Shown here in pieces: positions 52,577 through 60,798 of a stretch of DNA of 64,000 bases. The notes beneath the pieces are model-generated. The model searched no databases and was not told where the DNA came from. It saw only the letters and a program-made list of their open reading frames with translations. A program made the translations under genes and the position numbers. Origin of the DNA: an uncultured Bacilli bacterium (lineage in GTDB: Bacteria > Bacillota_I > Bacilli_A > RF39 > UBA660). How positions within the stretch are numbered: position 1 is the first letter of the stretch; the number at the start of each line of letters is the position of its first letter. The stretch covers positions 1 to 64,000 of the forward strand of contig CAKPHY010000003.1 in the NCBI GenBank assembly GCA_934162285.1, in the 5' to 3' direction.

Positions 52577-53353
52577 ATGAATACAATAGAAGTGAAAAAC
52601 AATGAAATAATCAAAAATATTACAAGCGATATCGAAGTAAAACATACGGGTACTAATGTAATAAATTTGAAAATTGTTTTTAATCGATCAACTGATTTAA
52701 AAATTATTTATAGTGGTTTAGAGTCTAAATTAAACATTGAATACGTTTTAAAAGATGGTGTTTCTGTTAATTTATATGAAATAAGAGCAACCGAAAAAGC
52801 AAAAGTTCAATATAATTATAGTTTAAAAAATAATAGTAAATTATATTTATATCGATTAAATAATTCTTTAAACATGCGTGAAGTTGATATTATTAGCTTA
52901 AATGAAAGTGCTCAAATAGAATTTAATCTACGAACATTAGCAACAACTACTGAAAAATATGATATTTATGTTTATCATGATGGTTTAAATGCTATAAGTA
53001 CTTTAAATAACTTAGGAGTTGCTTTAAAAGGAAATATTGTTTTTAATGTCACAGGTGTTGTTGAAAAAGGCAAAAAGGGATCAGTATTAAATCAAAACAA
53101 TCAAATTGTTAGCTTAAATAATTTAAAAAATCAGATTGATCCTAATTTATTGATTGACGAATATGATGTCGTTGCTGAACACAATGCTTTAATTGGCAAA
53201 TTTAGTTATGATGATATTTTTTATTTAATGAGTAGAGGAATAAGTGAAGAAGATAGTATTCGTTTACTAAGTACCGGATTAGTTCTTAGTAATCTAATAA
53301 ATGAAGAAATAAAAGAAGAAATTATTAAATATTTAGATGAGTATTGGAGGTGA
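52577..53353 (+). CDS. SufB/SufD family Fe-S scaffold subunit (SufD-like, short)
   Basis: A 258-residue beta-helix protein, clearly shorter than typical SufD or SufB (about 400-470). The C-terminal diagnostic block is present: DEYDVVAEHNALIGKFSYDD then IFYLMSRGISEEDSIRLL. It contains no Cys at all, so it cannot supply the SufB cluster/sulfur Cys and fits a SufD role, with the conserved His in AEHNA. The N-terminal part of the standard protein is missing or reduced. It is operonic between sufC and sufS. Confidence 0.85.
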   Translation: MNTIEVKNNEIIKNITSDIEVKHTGTNVINLKIVFNRSTDLKIIYSGLESKLNIEYVLKDGVSVNLYEIRATEKAKVQYNYSLKNNSKLYLYRLNNSLNMREVDIISLNESAQIEFNLRTLATTTEKYDIYVYHDGLNAISTLNNLGVALKGNIVFNVTGVVEKGKKGSVLNQNNQIVSLNNLKNQIDPNLLIDEYDVVAEHNALIGKFSYDDIFYLMSRGISEEDSIRLLSTGLVLSNLINEEIKEEIIKYLDEYWR

Positions 53354-53357
53354 AAAA

Positions 53358-54551
53358 ATGAATCGTGATGATTTTCCAATATTAAAAAGTGGAGTTATTT
53401 ATTTTGATTCTGGTGCAACAGCTTTAAAACCTAAATGTATTGTGGATGCAACCGATGAATATTATTTAAAATATAGTGCTAATGTCCATCGTGGTGATTA
53501 TAATTTGAGTTTAAAAGTAGATACAATGTATGAAGGAACAAGAGAAAAGATAAGAAAATTTATTAATGCTAAATCTAGAAGAAATATTGTATTTACTTCT
53601 GGCACTACAGATTCAATTAATAAAGCTGTTTTTGGTTTCTTCAAATATCAATTACATGAAAATGATGAAATTTTAATAACAGTTTCAGAACATGCTTCCA
53701 ATGTTTTACCTTGGTTTGAACTTGCTGATAGCATTAAAGCTAAAGTTAAATATATTACTTTAACCCCTGATCACAAAGTAACTTTAGAAAATGTTAAAGC
53801 AGCAATAACACCTAATACTAAGGTTATTAGTTTAGCTTCTATTACTAATGTAATTGGTGATGTTCGCCCGATAAATGCCATTATTAAATATGCCCATTCT
53901 TTAAATATAATGGTTCTAGTTGATGCTGCTCAAAGTATAAGTCATATTAAAACTGATGTTGAATTAATGGATCCTGATTTTTTAGCTTTTTCAGTTCATA
54001 AAATGGGGGGGCCAACTGGAGTAGGAGTCTTATATGTTAATGATAAATATTTAAAAAAAATAAAACCAACAGTATTTGGTGGAGGGATGAACGCAACTTT
54101 TGAATTAGATGGCACTAGAGTTTATGACGAAATGCCTACTTTATTAGAAGCAGGAACAGCCAATATTGCTGGTGTAATTGGTACGGGAGCAATTATCGAT
54201 TTTTATGAAAAAATTGGCATTAAAAACATCGAGAAGTATGAATCGGAATTAAGAAATTATTTAATTACAAGATTAAAAGAAATTCCAGAAATAGAAATAT
54301 ATAACGAATATAGTGAAAGTGCTATTGTTGCTTTTAATTATAAAGATATTTTTGCTCAAGATTTAGCTATTTATTTAAACAAATATAATATTTGTGTTAG
54401 AGCTGGAAACCATTGTGCTAAAATGTTAAAAAATGAAATCAATATAAAAAATACTTGTCGTGCTAGTTTAGCATTTTATAATACTAAAGAAGAAATTGAT
54501 GTTTTAATATATGCTCTTAAAAATCCTAACATTAAAAGTGAATTATTTTAA
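53358..54551 (+). CDS. sufS: Cysteine desulfurase SufS
   Basis: A 397-residue class II PLP cysteine desulfurase. Landmarks are the N-terminal IYFDSGATALKP, HRGDYNLS, the PLP Lys in FSVHKMGGPTGVG (about 214), and catalytic Cys 353 in RAGNHCAKML. It provides sulfur for SUF cluster assembly, normally through SufU or SufE, neither of which is in the window. The start is ATG 53358 behind TGGAGGTGA, five bases after the upstream stop. A terminator immediately follows, ending the operon as sufC-sufBD-sufS. Confidence 0.93.
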   Translation: MNRDDFPILKSGVIYFDSGATALKPKCIVDATDEYYLKYSANVHRGDYNLSLKVDTMYEGTREKIRKFINAKSRRNIVFTSGTTDSINKAVFGFFKYQLHENDEILITVSEHASNVLPWFELADSIKAKVKYITLTPDHKVTLENVKAAITPNTKVISLASITNVIGDVRPINAIIKYAHSLNIMVLVDAAQSISHIKTDVELMDPDFLAFSVHKMGGPTGVGVLYVNDKYLKKIKPTVFGGGMNATFELDGTRVYDEMPTLLEAGTANIAGVIGTGAIIDFYEKIGIKNIEKYESELRNYLITRLKEIPEIEIYNEYSESAIVAFNYKDIFAQDLAIYLNKYNICVRAGNHCAKMLKNEINIKNTCRASLAFYNTKEEIDVLIYALKNPNIKSELF

Positions 54552-54570
54552 AGGCTTTTAGCCTTTTTTT
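54550..54570 (+). terminator. Terminator of the suf operon
   Basis: AAAGGCT (54550-54556) pairs with AGCCTTT (54560-54566), then more T. Confidence 0.8.
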
Positions 54571-54602
54571 AGTAAAATAAAGTAAAACTTTATAAAATTT
54601 AT

Positions 54603-54630
54603 TTGTAATTATTATTAAGTATTGTATAAT
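54603..54630 (+). promoter_or_regulatory. Promoter of the small exporter gene
   Basis: TTGTAA (54603-54608), 16 bases, TATAAT (54625-54630), with ATG at 54652. Confidence 0.6.
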
Positions 54631-54651
54631 TATAAAAGTGAGGGATGTTAT

Positions 54652-55155
54652 ATGGCTGAAAGTTTAGCTAGTTTTTTTACTAATTTATTTACTAATTTGC
54701 ATTTCAGTAAAGAATTAATTGTTTTTATTGTTTCAATGATGCCAATTCTTGAAGTAAGAGGTGGAATGATTGTTGCAAGTTTATTAAATATGGATCCATA
54801 TTTAAGTTTAATTATAAGCTTTATAGGTAATGTTTTACCAATACCATTTTTAATATTTTTATTAAATCCTATATTTGGTTGGATGAAAAAACATCAAAAA
54901 TTTGCTAAGTTTGTTAATTGGTTAGAAGAAAAAGCTAATAAAAATAAAGAAAAAATTGCCAAATACCAATTTTGGGGATTGCTTTTATTAGTTGCTATTC
55001 CTTTACCAGGAACTGGGGCATGGACGGGATGTTTAGTAGCATCAGTATTTAATGTCCCAAAAAAGATATCCGTTCCAGCTTGCATTTTAGGAGTTTTAGG
55101 AGCAACTATTATTATGTGGCTTATTTCCTTTGGAATTTTAGCAAAAATATTTTAA
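54652..55155 (+). CDS. Putative small multidrug export family membrane protein (COG2426-like)
   Basis: A 167-residue membrane protein with about four helices and the family marks MMPILEVRGGMIVASLL, GNVLPIPFLIF and IPLPGTGAWTGCLVASVF. Despite the family name, transport has not been well demonstrated. The paired PxP/GTGAWTG loops recall the DedA-like fold. The start is ATG 54652 (MAESLASFF) behind GAGGGATG. The in-frame ATG at 54622 overlaps the -10 box. It is a single-gene unit with its own terminator. Confidence 0.8.
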   Translation: MAESLASFFTNLFTNLHFSKELIVFIVSMMPILEVRGGMIVASLLNMDPYLSLIISFIGNVLPIPFLIFLLNPIFGWMKKHQKFAKFVNWLEEKANKNKEKIAKYQFWGLLLLVAIPLPGTGAWTGCLVASVFNVPKKISVPACILGVLGATIIMWLISFGILAKIF

Positions 55156-55180
55156 GATCTTTTAAAGATCTTTTTTTTTT
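55154..55180 (+). terminator. Terminator of the small exporter gene
   Basis: AAGATCTT (55154-55161) pairs with AAGATCTT (55165-55172), then a run of T. It overlaps the stop codon. Confidence 0.85.
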
Positions 55181-55190
55181 AATGTTTTTT

Positions 55191-55199
55191 TGCTATAAT
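55191..55199 (+). promoter_or_regulatory. Extended -10 promoter of the RNase J-like gene
   Basis: TGCTATAAT (55191-55199) with only a T run upstream, so it probably relies on the extended -10. The AGGAGG is at about 55218. Confidence 0.55.
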
Positions 55200-55228
55200 G
55201 GTTAAAGTAAAAAAGAAAGGAGGAATTT

Positions 55229-56872
55229 ATGAGTAAAATTAAAATTTTTGCTTTAGGTGGCTTAAATGAAATTGGCAAAAACATGTATTGTGTTGAAGTT
55301 GATAAAGATCTTTTTATTTTTGATGCGGGATTAAAGTATTCTAGTGATAATATGTTAGGCGTTGATTATATAATTCCTAATTATGATTACATAAAAGATA
55401 ATAAAAAACGTATTAAAGGTTTATTTATATCACATGGTCATGATGAACAAATGGGAGCAATCGCCGATATAATGGTTGATTTACCCAATATACCTATTTA
55501 TGCAACCCCTTTTACTTTAGAAATAATTAAAAGGGAATTAGAAGAAGAAAATTTGAAAAGTGATAACTTACATCAAATTGAAGCTCACCATAAAATATCT
55601 TTTGGTAAATGTAGTATTTTCCCAATTGCGGTAACCCATTCTGTTCCTGATGCTGTTGCATATGCTTTATATACACCTGATGGTGTTATATTCTATACTG
55701 GAAACTATATTTTTGATCCTACAATGACTAATCATTATAAGACTGATGTAGGTAAAATAGCTTATGTAGGTAAACAAGGAGTTTTGTGCTTATTAGGTGA
55801 ATCTATATATGCTGATAAATCGGGATATACTTCACCTAACCATCGAATTAGTGATATTGTTAATGAAGTAATTAATAAAGCTGATGGAAGAATTCTTTTT
55901 AACGTTTTTCAAACACAATTATTTAGAATTCAAGAATTATTAAATGAAGTAAAAAATACGGATCGTAAAGTAATTATTATGGGTAAAACCTTAGAAAAAA
56001 CGATTTTAAAATCGATTGCTATGGGTTATATCGATTTTGATTTAAAGCGTATCGTTGATATTCATAATGCTACAGATCCTAATACTGTTATTATAATATC
56101 TGATGAACGTGAAAAACCTTTTTCTAATTTGACAAGAATTGTTAAAGGTTATGATCGCTTTGTCAAATTAAATGAAACTGATACTATTTTACTGGCTTCG
56201 CGCGTTTATGATGGTATGGAGAAAAGTGCTGCTCATATGTATGATGAAATAGCCAAAACTGACGCTAATATGATTATAATTTCTAATAAAAAACTTAGTC
56301 ATCACGCTTCTAGTGAAGACATATTATTAATGTTAGATTTAGTTAATCCTAAATATTATATGCCAGTTGCTGGAGAATATCGTCATTTAGTTATGAATGC
56401 GGATTTAGCAAGAAAAAAAGGAATTCCAGAAGAAAATATTTTAGTTAAGTTAAATGGTCAAGTAGTGACATTTAATAATGGTGTTTTAGCTGATACTGAA
56501 GAAAAGGTTAAAACTGATTCAATTTTAATCGATGGTAAAACCATTGGTGATATCGGTGAAGCTGTCATTAAGGATCGTGAAATTTTAGGTGAAAGTGGTG
56601 TAGTTGTCGTAATTGCAACCATTGATAAGCAAACTAAAGATATAGTAGCAGGTCCAGAAATATTGACTCGTGGCTTTATTTATGTTAAAGATAGTACGGA
56701 AATGATCAAAGAAAGTATTCGTATTTCTTCTGAAATTATTGCTGAAAATCGTAAAAATAATTATATAGATTATACTAAAGTTAAAAATGGTATTCGTGAT
56801 CGCTTGGGTAAATATTTTTACCAAGAAACAGAATGCCGTCCTATGATTTTAGTTGTAATGCAAGAAATATAA
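55229..56872 (+). CDS. RNase J2-type protein with degenerate active site
   Basis: A 547-residue metallo-beta-lactamase/beta-CASP protein, closest in pattern to B. subtilis RNase J2. The metal motif, HxHxDH in active enzymes, reads HGHDEQ at residues 69-74. The usual GDFKFD Asp is Asn 159 (TGNYIFD), and the usual PVHGEYR His is Ala 381 (PVAGEYR). These losses imply little or no nuclease activity. Family members of this kind act as structural partners of RNase J1. The C-terminal GPEILTRGFIYVKDS is conserved. A single-gene unit ended by a UUCG hairpin. Confidence 0.88.
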   Translation: MSKIKIFALGGLNEIGKNMYCVEVDKDLFIFDAGLKYSSDNMLGVDYIIPNYDYIKDNKKRIKGLFISHGHDEQMGAIADIMVDLPNIPIYATPFTLEIIKRELEEENLKSDNLHQIEAHHKISFGKCSIFPIAVTHSVPDAVAYALYTPDGVIFYTGNYIFDPTMTNHYKTDVGKIAYVGKQGVLCLLGESIYADKSGYTSPNHRISDIVNEVINKADGRILFNVFQTQLFRIQELLNEVKNTDRKVIIMGKTLEKTILKSIAMGYIDFDLKRIVDIHNATDPNTVIIISDEREKPFSNLTRIVKGYDRFVKLNETDTILLASRVYDGMEKSAAHMYDEIAKTDANMIIISNKKLSHHASSEDILLMLDLVNPKYYMPVAGEYRHLVMNADLARKKGIPEENILVKLNGQVVTFNNGVLADTEEKVKTDSILIDGKTIGDIGEAVIKDREILGESGVVVVIATIDKQTKDIVAGPEILTRGFIYVKDSTEMIKESIRISSEIIAENRKNNYIDYTKVKNGIRDRLGKYFYQETECRPMILVVMQEI

Positions 56873-56893
56873 AAATACCTTCGGGTATTTTTT
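56872..56893 (+). terminator. Terminator with UUCG tetraloop
   Basis: AAAATACC (56872-56879), loop TTCG, GGTATTTT (56884-56891), then T residues. It starts at the last base of the stop codon. Confidence 0.9.
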
Positions 56894-56951
56894 TATTAAT
56901 TAAAAATATTAAAAGAATTTATTTATTAAATTTTCTTTTAATTATGTTCTA

Positions 56952-56980
56952 TTGCTAATCTTTAAGAAATATGATATTAT
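56952..56980 (+). promoter_or_regulatory. Promoter of miaB
   Basis: TTGCTA (56952-56957), 17 bases, TGATATTAT (extended -10, TATTAT 56975-56980). Confidence 0.7.
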
Positions 56981-57003
56981 CTTTAAGAAAAGAAGTGATT
57001 TAA

Positions 57004-58449
57004 ATGCAAAAACCTAATATGTTTGAAGCTAAAAAGAGAGATAGAAAAGCTATTATAAAAGAAGAATATAAAACCGATCCTAAATATAAAAATATCGGAA
57101 ATGGGCTTAAATATACAGTTAAAACTTATGGTTGTCAGATGAATGAACATGATAGTGAAAACATTAAAGCGATGTTAGAAGAAATGAGTTTTACTGAAGA
57201 GGAAGATTATGAAAAAGCCGATTTAGTTATTTTAAATACTTGTGCTATTCGTGAAAATGCTCATAATAAAGTATTTGGTCTTTTGGGTAGATTAAAACAT
57301 CAAAAAGAAGAAAATCCTAATTTAATAATTGGTTTATGTGGTTGTATGGCTCAAGAAGAAAGTGTTGTTGAAGAATTAAGTTCTAAATACAAATTTGTTG
57401 ACATTATCTTTGGTACTCATAATATTCATGAATTACCAAGTATTTTAAATAAATCTTTACTTAAACATGCTCAAGAAATTGAAGTATATAGTATTGAAGG
57501 TAATTTAGTTGAAAATATGCCGGTTAGAAGAGATAGTAAATATAAAGCTTGGGTAAATATTATGTATGGGTGTGATAAATTCTGTACTTATTGCATTGTT
57601 CCATATACGAGAGGCCGTCAAAGAAGTAGAATGCCAGAAGATATTTTAAATGAAGTAAAGAAGTTAAAAGAAGATAATTATCAAGAAGTAACTTTGTTAG
57701 GTCAAAATGTTAATGCTTATGGTAAAGATTTAGATATAAACTATAGTATGGCCAATTTACTTGAAGATGTTGCTAAAATTGGTATTAATCGTATTCGCTT
57801 TGTTACCAGTCATCCTTGGGATTTTAATGACGAAATGATTGATGTTATTGCTAAATATCCTAATATTATGCCTTACATTCATTTGCCACTTCAAAGCGGT
57901 TCTGATCGTATTTTAAAACTTATGGGACGTAAATATACTAAAGCATCATATTTAGAATTATTTGATAAATTAAAAGCTAAAGTTAAAAATGTTAGTATTA
58001 CAACTGACATAATTGTTGGTTTCCCAAATGAAACTGAAGAAGATTTTAAGGAAACTTTAGATGTTGTTGATTATTGTAAATATGATTCAGCTTTTACCTT
58101 TATTTTTTCTCCACGCGTTGGAACACCAGCTGCTAAAATGGTAGATAATGTTACTTTAGAAGAAAAAGAAACTAGGTTACAAAGATTAAATGAAGTAGTA
58201 AATAAATATTCTAAAGAAAATAACTTAAAATATTTAGATAAAATAGTTCCTGTTTTACTAGAAAATGTCAGTGAAAAAAATGCTGAATACTTATCTGGAT
58301 ATACGGATACTATGAAATTAGTTAATGTTAAAGCACCTAAAGAATACTTAGGAAAAATAGTAAATGTCAAGATAACTGATGTTAAAACTTGGAGCTTGGA
58401 CGGGGAACTAGTTGAAGTCAATTTGACAAATGACGAAAAAAATATATAA
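57004..58449 (+). CDS. miaB: tRNA-2-methylthio-N6-dimethylallyladenosine synthase MiaB
   Basis: A 481-residue radical-SAM methylthiotransferase acting on i6A37 of tRNA. The N-terminal MTTase domain has KTYGCQMNEHDSE, NTCAIRENA and GLCGCMAQE, the three Cys of the first cluster. The radical SAM motif CDKFCTYC lies at about residues 188-200 (GCDKFCTYCIVPYTRGRQ), and a C-terminal TRAM domain ends the protein. It needs two Fe-S clusters, consistent with the SUF genes nearby. The 3' end contains a consensus promoter for the downstream small transcript. Confidence 0.95.
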   Translation: MQKPNMFEAKKRDRKAIIKEEYKTDPKYKNIGNGLKYTVKTYGCQMNEHDSENIKAMLEEMSFTEEEDYEKADLVILNTCAIRENAHNKVFGLLGRLKHQKEENPNLIIGLCGCMAQEESVVEELSSKYKFVDIIFGTHNIHELPSILNKSLLKHAQEIEVYSIEGNLVENMPVRRDSKYKAWVNIMYGCDKFCTYCIVPYTRGRQRSRMPEDILNEVKKLKEDNYQEVTLLGQNVNAYGKDLDINYSMANLLEDVAKIGINRIRFVTSHPWDFNDEMIDVIAKYPNIMPYIHLPLQSGSDRILKLMGRKYTKASYLELFDKLKAKVKNVSITTDIIVGFPNETEEDFKETLDVVDYCKYDSAFTFIFSPRVGTPAAKMVDNVTLEEKETRLQRLNEVVNKYSKENNLKYLDKIVPVLLENVSEKNAEYLSGYTDTMKLVNVKAPKEYLGKIVNVKITDVKTWSLDGELVEVNLTNDEKNI

Positions 58450-58450
58450 T
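58423..58450 (+). promoter_or_regulatory. Consensus promoter inside the miaB 3' end
   Basis: TTGACA (58423-58428), 16 bases, TATAAT (58445-58450). It overlaps the last miaB codons and points into the hairpin element at 58460. Confidence 0.8.
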
Positions 58451-58456
58451 AATATC

Positions 58457-58520
58457 TTGTGAGATGTAAAGTTACAGTATAGTGCAATTATATTCGTAAG
58501 CGATTATTACATCTCTTTTT
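58457..58520 (+). ncRNA. Candidate small RNA or attenuator leader
   Basis: About seven bases after a consensus -10 box, GAGATGTAA (58461-58469) pairs perfectly with TTACATCTC (58506-58514), followed by TTTTTT. The 36-base interior can form a small TTCG-TAA-CGAT hairpin and other pairings. The promoter-hairpin-terminator arrangement predicts a free RNA of about 60 bases, or a terminated leader for the transporter operon. I do not recognise a known family. Confidence 0.5.
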
Positions 58521-58558
58521 TGATACCTAATAATAAATAAAAAAATTGTAAAAATATG

Positions 58559-58596
58559 AAGCTAATAGAAATTATTAGCTTTTTATATGTTATAAT
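58559..58596 (+). promoter_or_regulatory. Hairpin and extended -10 promoter before the amino-acid transporter
   Basis: AGCTAATA (58560-58567) pairs with TATTAGCT (58573-58580), then TTTTA, forming a second terminator-like hairpin. TGTTATAAT (58588-58596) directly after it is an extended -10 box without a good -35. AGGAGG and the ATG at 58615 follow. Confidence 0.6.
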
Positions 58597-58614
58597 TTAA
58601 AATAGGAGGAACAT

Positions 58615-59328
58615 ATGAAGAGAGTAGTAATTTTGTTTTTATTAGTATTTTTGACAGCTTGTGGTAAAAATGATAAACAATTGATAGTAGCAACCGAAGC
58701 TGGGTTTGCCCCTTATGAATATTATGAAGCAGGAGAAATAGTAGGAGTAGATATTGATATTGCAAGAGAGATTGCTAAAAAATTGAATAAAGAATTGGTA
58801 ATTAAAGATGTTGCTTTTGATTCTATTATTAATGAAGTAAAAAGCGGTAAAGCTGATATTGGAGCAGCGGGTATAAGTTATAATGCTGAACGTGCATTAG
58901 AAGTTGATTTTTCTATTAACTATACAACATCTAATCAAGTTGTAATAGTAAAAAAAGACGGAAATATTAAAAAAATAAGTGATATCAAAGATCAAAAAAT
59001 AGCTGTTCAATTAGGAACAATCGCAGATAGTTATTTGACTAAGAATTTTCCTTTAGTAGAACTAGTTCGTGAAAAAAAGTATTTAGCAGCAATTGAAGAT
59101 TTAAAGAGTAGCAAGTGTGAAGCTGTTGTTATGGATGAGTTACCTGCTAAAGAAATATTAAAAAATAATCCATCCTTAGTTATTTTAGATGGATGGTTAA
59201 CAAGTGATAGTTATGGAATGATTGTTAAAAAAGGTAACAAAGAATTGTTAGAAGTTATAAATGAAGTCTTAAAAGAATTAAGTGAACAAGGTAAAATTGA
59301 TAGTTATATAATAAAACATAGCTCTTAG
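58615..59328 (+). CDS. Amino-acid ABC transporter substrate-binding lipoprotein
   Basis: A 237-residue family 3 solute-binding protein. A lipoprotein signal (about 1-16) ends in lipobox LTAC with the lipidated Cys at 16. The mature part has VATEAGFAPYEYYEAGEIVG, VDIDIAREIAKKL, KADIGAAGISYNAERA and VAVQLGTIAD-like (IAVQLGTIAD) segments typical of polar amino-acid binders. It is followed nine bases later by the permease. Proximity to arcA-arcB-arcC suggests arginine as ligand, but cystine or other amino acids cannot be excluded. Confidence 0.9.
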   Translation: MKRVVILFLLVFLTACGKNDKQLIVATEAGFAPYEYYEAGEIVGVDIDIAREIAKKLNKELVIKDVAFDSIINEVKSGKADIGAAGISYNAERALEVDFSINYTTSNQVVIVKKDGNIKKISDIKDQKIAVQLGTIADSYLTKNFPLVELVREKKYLAAIEDLKSSKCEAVVMDELPAKEILKNNPSLVILDGWLTSDSYGMIVKKGNKELLEVINEVLKELSEQGKIDSYIIKHSS

Positions 59329-59337
59329 AGGTGAAAT

Positions 59338-60036
59338 ATGAAGTTTTTTCAGAATATCGGTGATCTATTTTATAAAACAGTTATTTATGATAATCGTTAT
59401 AAATACATTTTAGAAGGCTTATTTAATACCATTATAATTGCGTTTTTTGCAGTTATAATTGGGGTAATAATTGGAACAATTGTTTCTTTAATAAGAAATA
59501 ATTATGATCAAAATCAAAAGTTTAAATTATTAAATCATCTTTGTAATTTATATGTGAGTATTATAAGAGGAACTCCTGTTATATTGCAATTAATGATAAT
59601 TTACTATGTCATATTTAAAAGTGTTAATATAGATATTATTATTGTAAGTATAATTGCTTTTGGAATTAATTCTGGAGCATATGTATCCGAAATTATTCGT
59701 GCAGGTATTAATTCCATACCTAAAGGGCAGAGTGAAGCTGGTTATTCTTTAGGTTTAAAGTATGCCCAAATAATGCAACACATTGTTTTACCTCAAGCTA
59801 TTAAAAATGTTTTACCAGCTTTAGGTAACGAATTTATAACTCTTTTAAAAGAAACTAGTGTTGGGGCGTATATTGGTGTAGTTGAACTTACTAAGGCTTC
59901 AGATATTATTGCATCTAGAACCTATGATTATTTTTTCCCATTACTTATAATTGCTATTATTTATTTGACAATGACTATAGGATTATCAAAACTAATAACG
60001 AAGTTGGAAAGGAAACTTAAAAATGCTCGAAGTTAA
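59338..60036 (+). CDS. Amino-acid ABC transporter permease
   Basis: A 232-residue HisM/ArtM-type permease with about five membrane helices. The EAA loop is AGINSIPKGQSEAGYSLGLK followed by QIMQHIVLPQAIKNVLPALG, typical for polar amino-acid uptake systems, and RGTPVILQLMIIYY is conserved near the N-terminal third. It probably forms a homodimer, since only one permease gene is present. The gene overlaps the ATPase gene by fourteen bases. Confidence 0.92.
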   Translation: MKFFQNIGDLFYKTVIYDNRYKYILEGLFNTIIIAFFAVIIGVIIGTIVSLIRNNYDQNQKFKLLNHLCNLYVSIIRGTPVILQLMIIYYVIFKSVNIDIIIVSIIAFGINSGAYVSEIIRAGINSIPKGQSEAGYSLGLKYAQIMQHIVLPQAIKNVLPALGNEFITLLKETSVGAYIGVVELTKASDIIASRTYDYFFPLLIIAIIYLTMTIGLSKLITKLERKLKNARS

Positions 60037-60742
60037 GAATTTAAAAAAGAGTTACGGCAGTAATCAAGTATTAAAAGGAATTTCCTTCAAAGTTGAACCT
60101 GGCGATAAAATTGCAATAGTAGGTGCTTCTGGATGTGGAAAATCAACCCTTCTTCGTTGTTTGAATTTATTAGAAAAACCTAATTCTGGTGATATTTATT
60201 TTCATAAAACTAATATAACAAAACTTAAAGATCTTTCACCTATTCGTGAAAAAATGGGCATGGTATTTCAACAATTTAATTTATTTAATAATTTAACAGT
60301 TTTAGAAAATATAATTCTAGCTCCTGTAACTTTAAAAATTATGGATAAAAACTTAGCTATTAAAAAGGCATTAAAACTTTTAAATGCAATTGGGCTTAAA
60401 AGGAAAAAAGATAATTATCCGCATGAGTTATCTGGAGGCGAACAACAAAGAGTTGCTATTGCGCGAGCTTTGATTATGAACCCTGATTTGTTGCTTTTTG
60501 ATGAACCAACAAGTGCTTTAGATCCTTCAATGGTTAATGATGTTTTAGATTTAATAAATGAAATAGCTGAATCAGGAATGACTTTTATAATAGTCTCTCA
60601 TGAAATTGCTTTTGTTCATAAATGTTGTAATAAACTTTTATATATTGAATCTGGTAAAATAGCTTTTTTTGGTAGTATTGAAGAAGCTTTTGCTAAAGAT
60701 AATTTAAAGACTAGAGATTTTCTACAAAAAGTTAATGAATAA
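60023..60742 (+). CDS. Amino-acid ABC transporter ATP-binding protein
   Basis: A 239-residue GlnQ/ArtP-type ATPase. Walker A is GASGCGKSTLLRCLN (about 34-48), Q-loop MVFQQFNLFNNLTV, signature LSGGEQQRVAIARAL, and Walker B LLLFDEPTSALDPSMV with the switch His in IVSHE. The ATG lies within the end of the permease gene. The three-gene transporter is followed by arcA without an evident terminator, although arcA has its own promoter. Confidence 0.95.
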   Translation: MLEVKNLKKSYGSNQVLKGISFKVEPGDKIAIVGASGCGKSTLLRCLNLLEKPNSGDIYFHKTNITKLKDLSPIREKMGMVFQQFNLFNNLTVLENIILAPVTLKIMDKNLAIKKALKLLNAIGLKRKKDNYPHELSGGEQQRVAIARALIMNPDLLLFDEPTSALDPSMVNDVLDLINEIAESGMTFIIVSHEIAFVHKCCNKLLYIESGKIAFFGSIEEAFAKDNLKTRDFLQKVNE

Positions 60743-60771
60743 TTGAAAAAAATTTAAAAATTTGCTATTAT
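60743..60771 (+). promoter_or_regulatory. Promoter of arcA
   Basis: TTGAAA (60743-60748), 17 bases, TGCTATTAT (extended -10, TATTAT 60766-60771). The -35 box begins right after the upstream stop. No ArgR or CcpA operator was recognised with confidence. Confidence 0.75.
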
Positions 60772-60798
60772 ATATTTATAAGAATAAAAGGAGGAAAT

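Noticed and set aside
58457..58520. Known riboswitch class (preQ1, SAM, purine, fluoride) for the hairpin RNA
   Set aside because: The conserved cores of these classes are not present, so it is listed as an unassigned candidate RNA.
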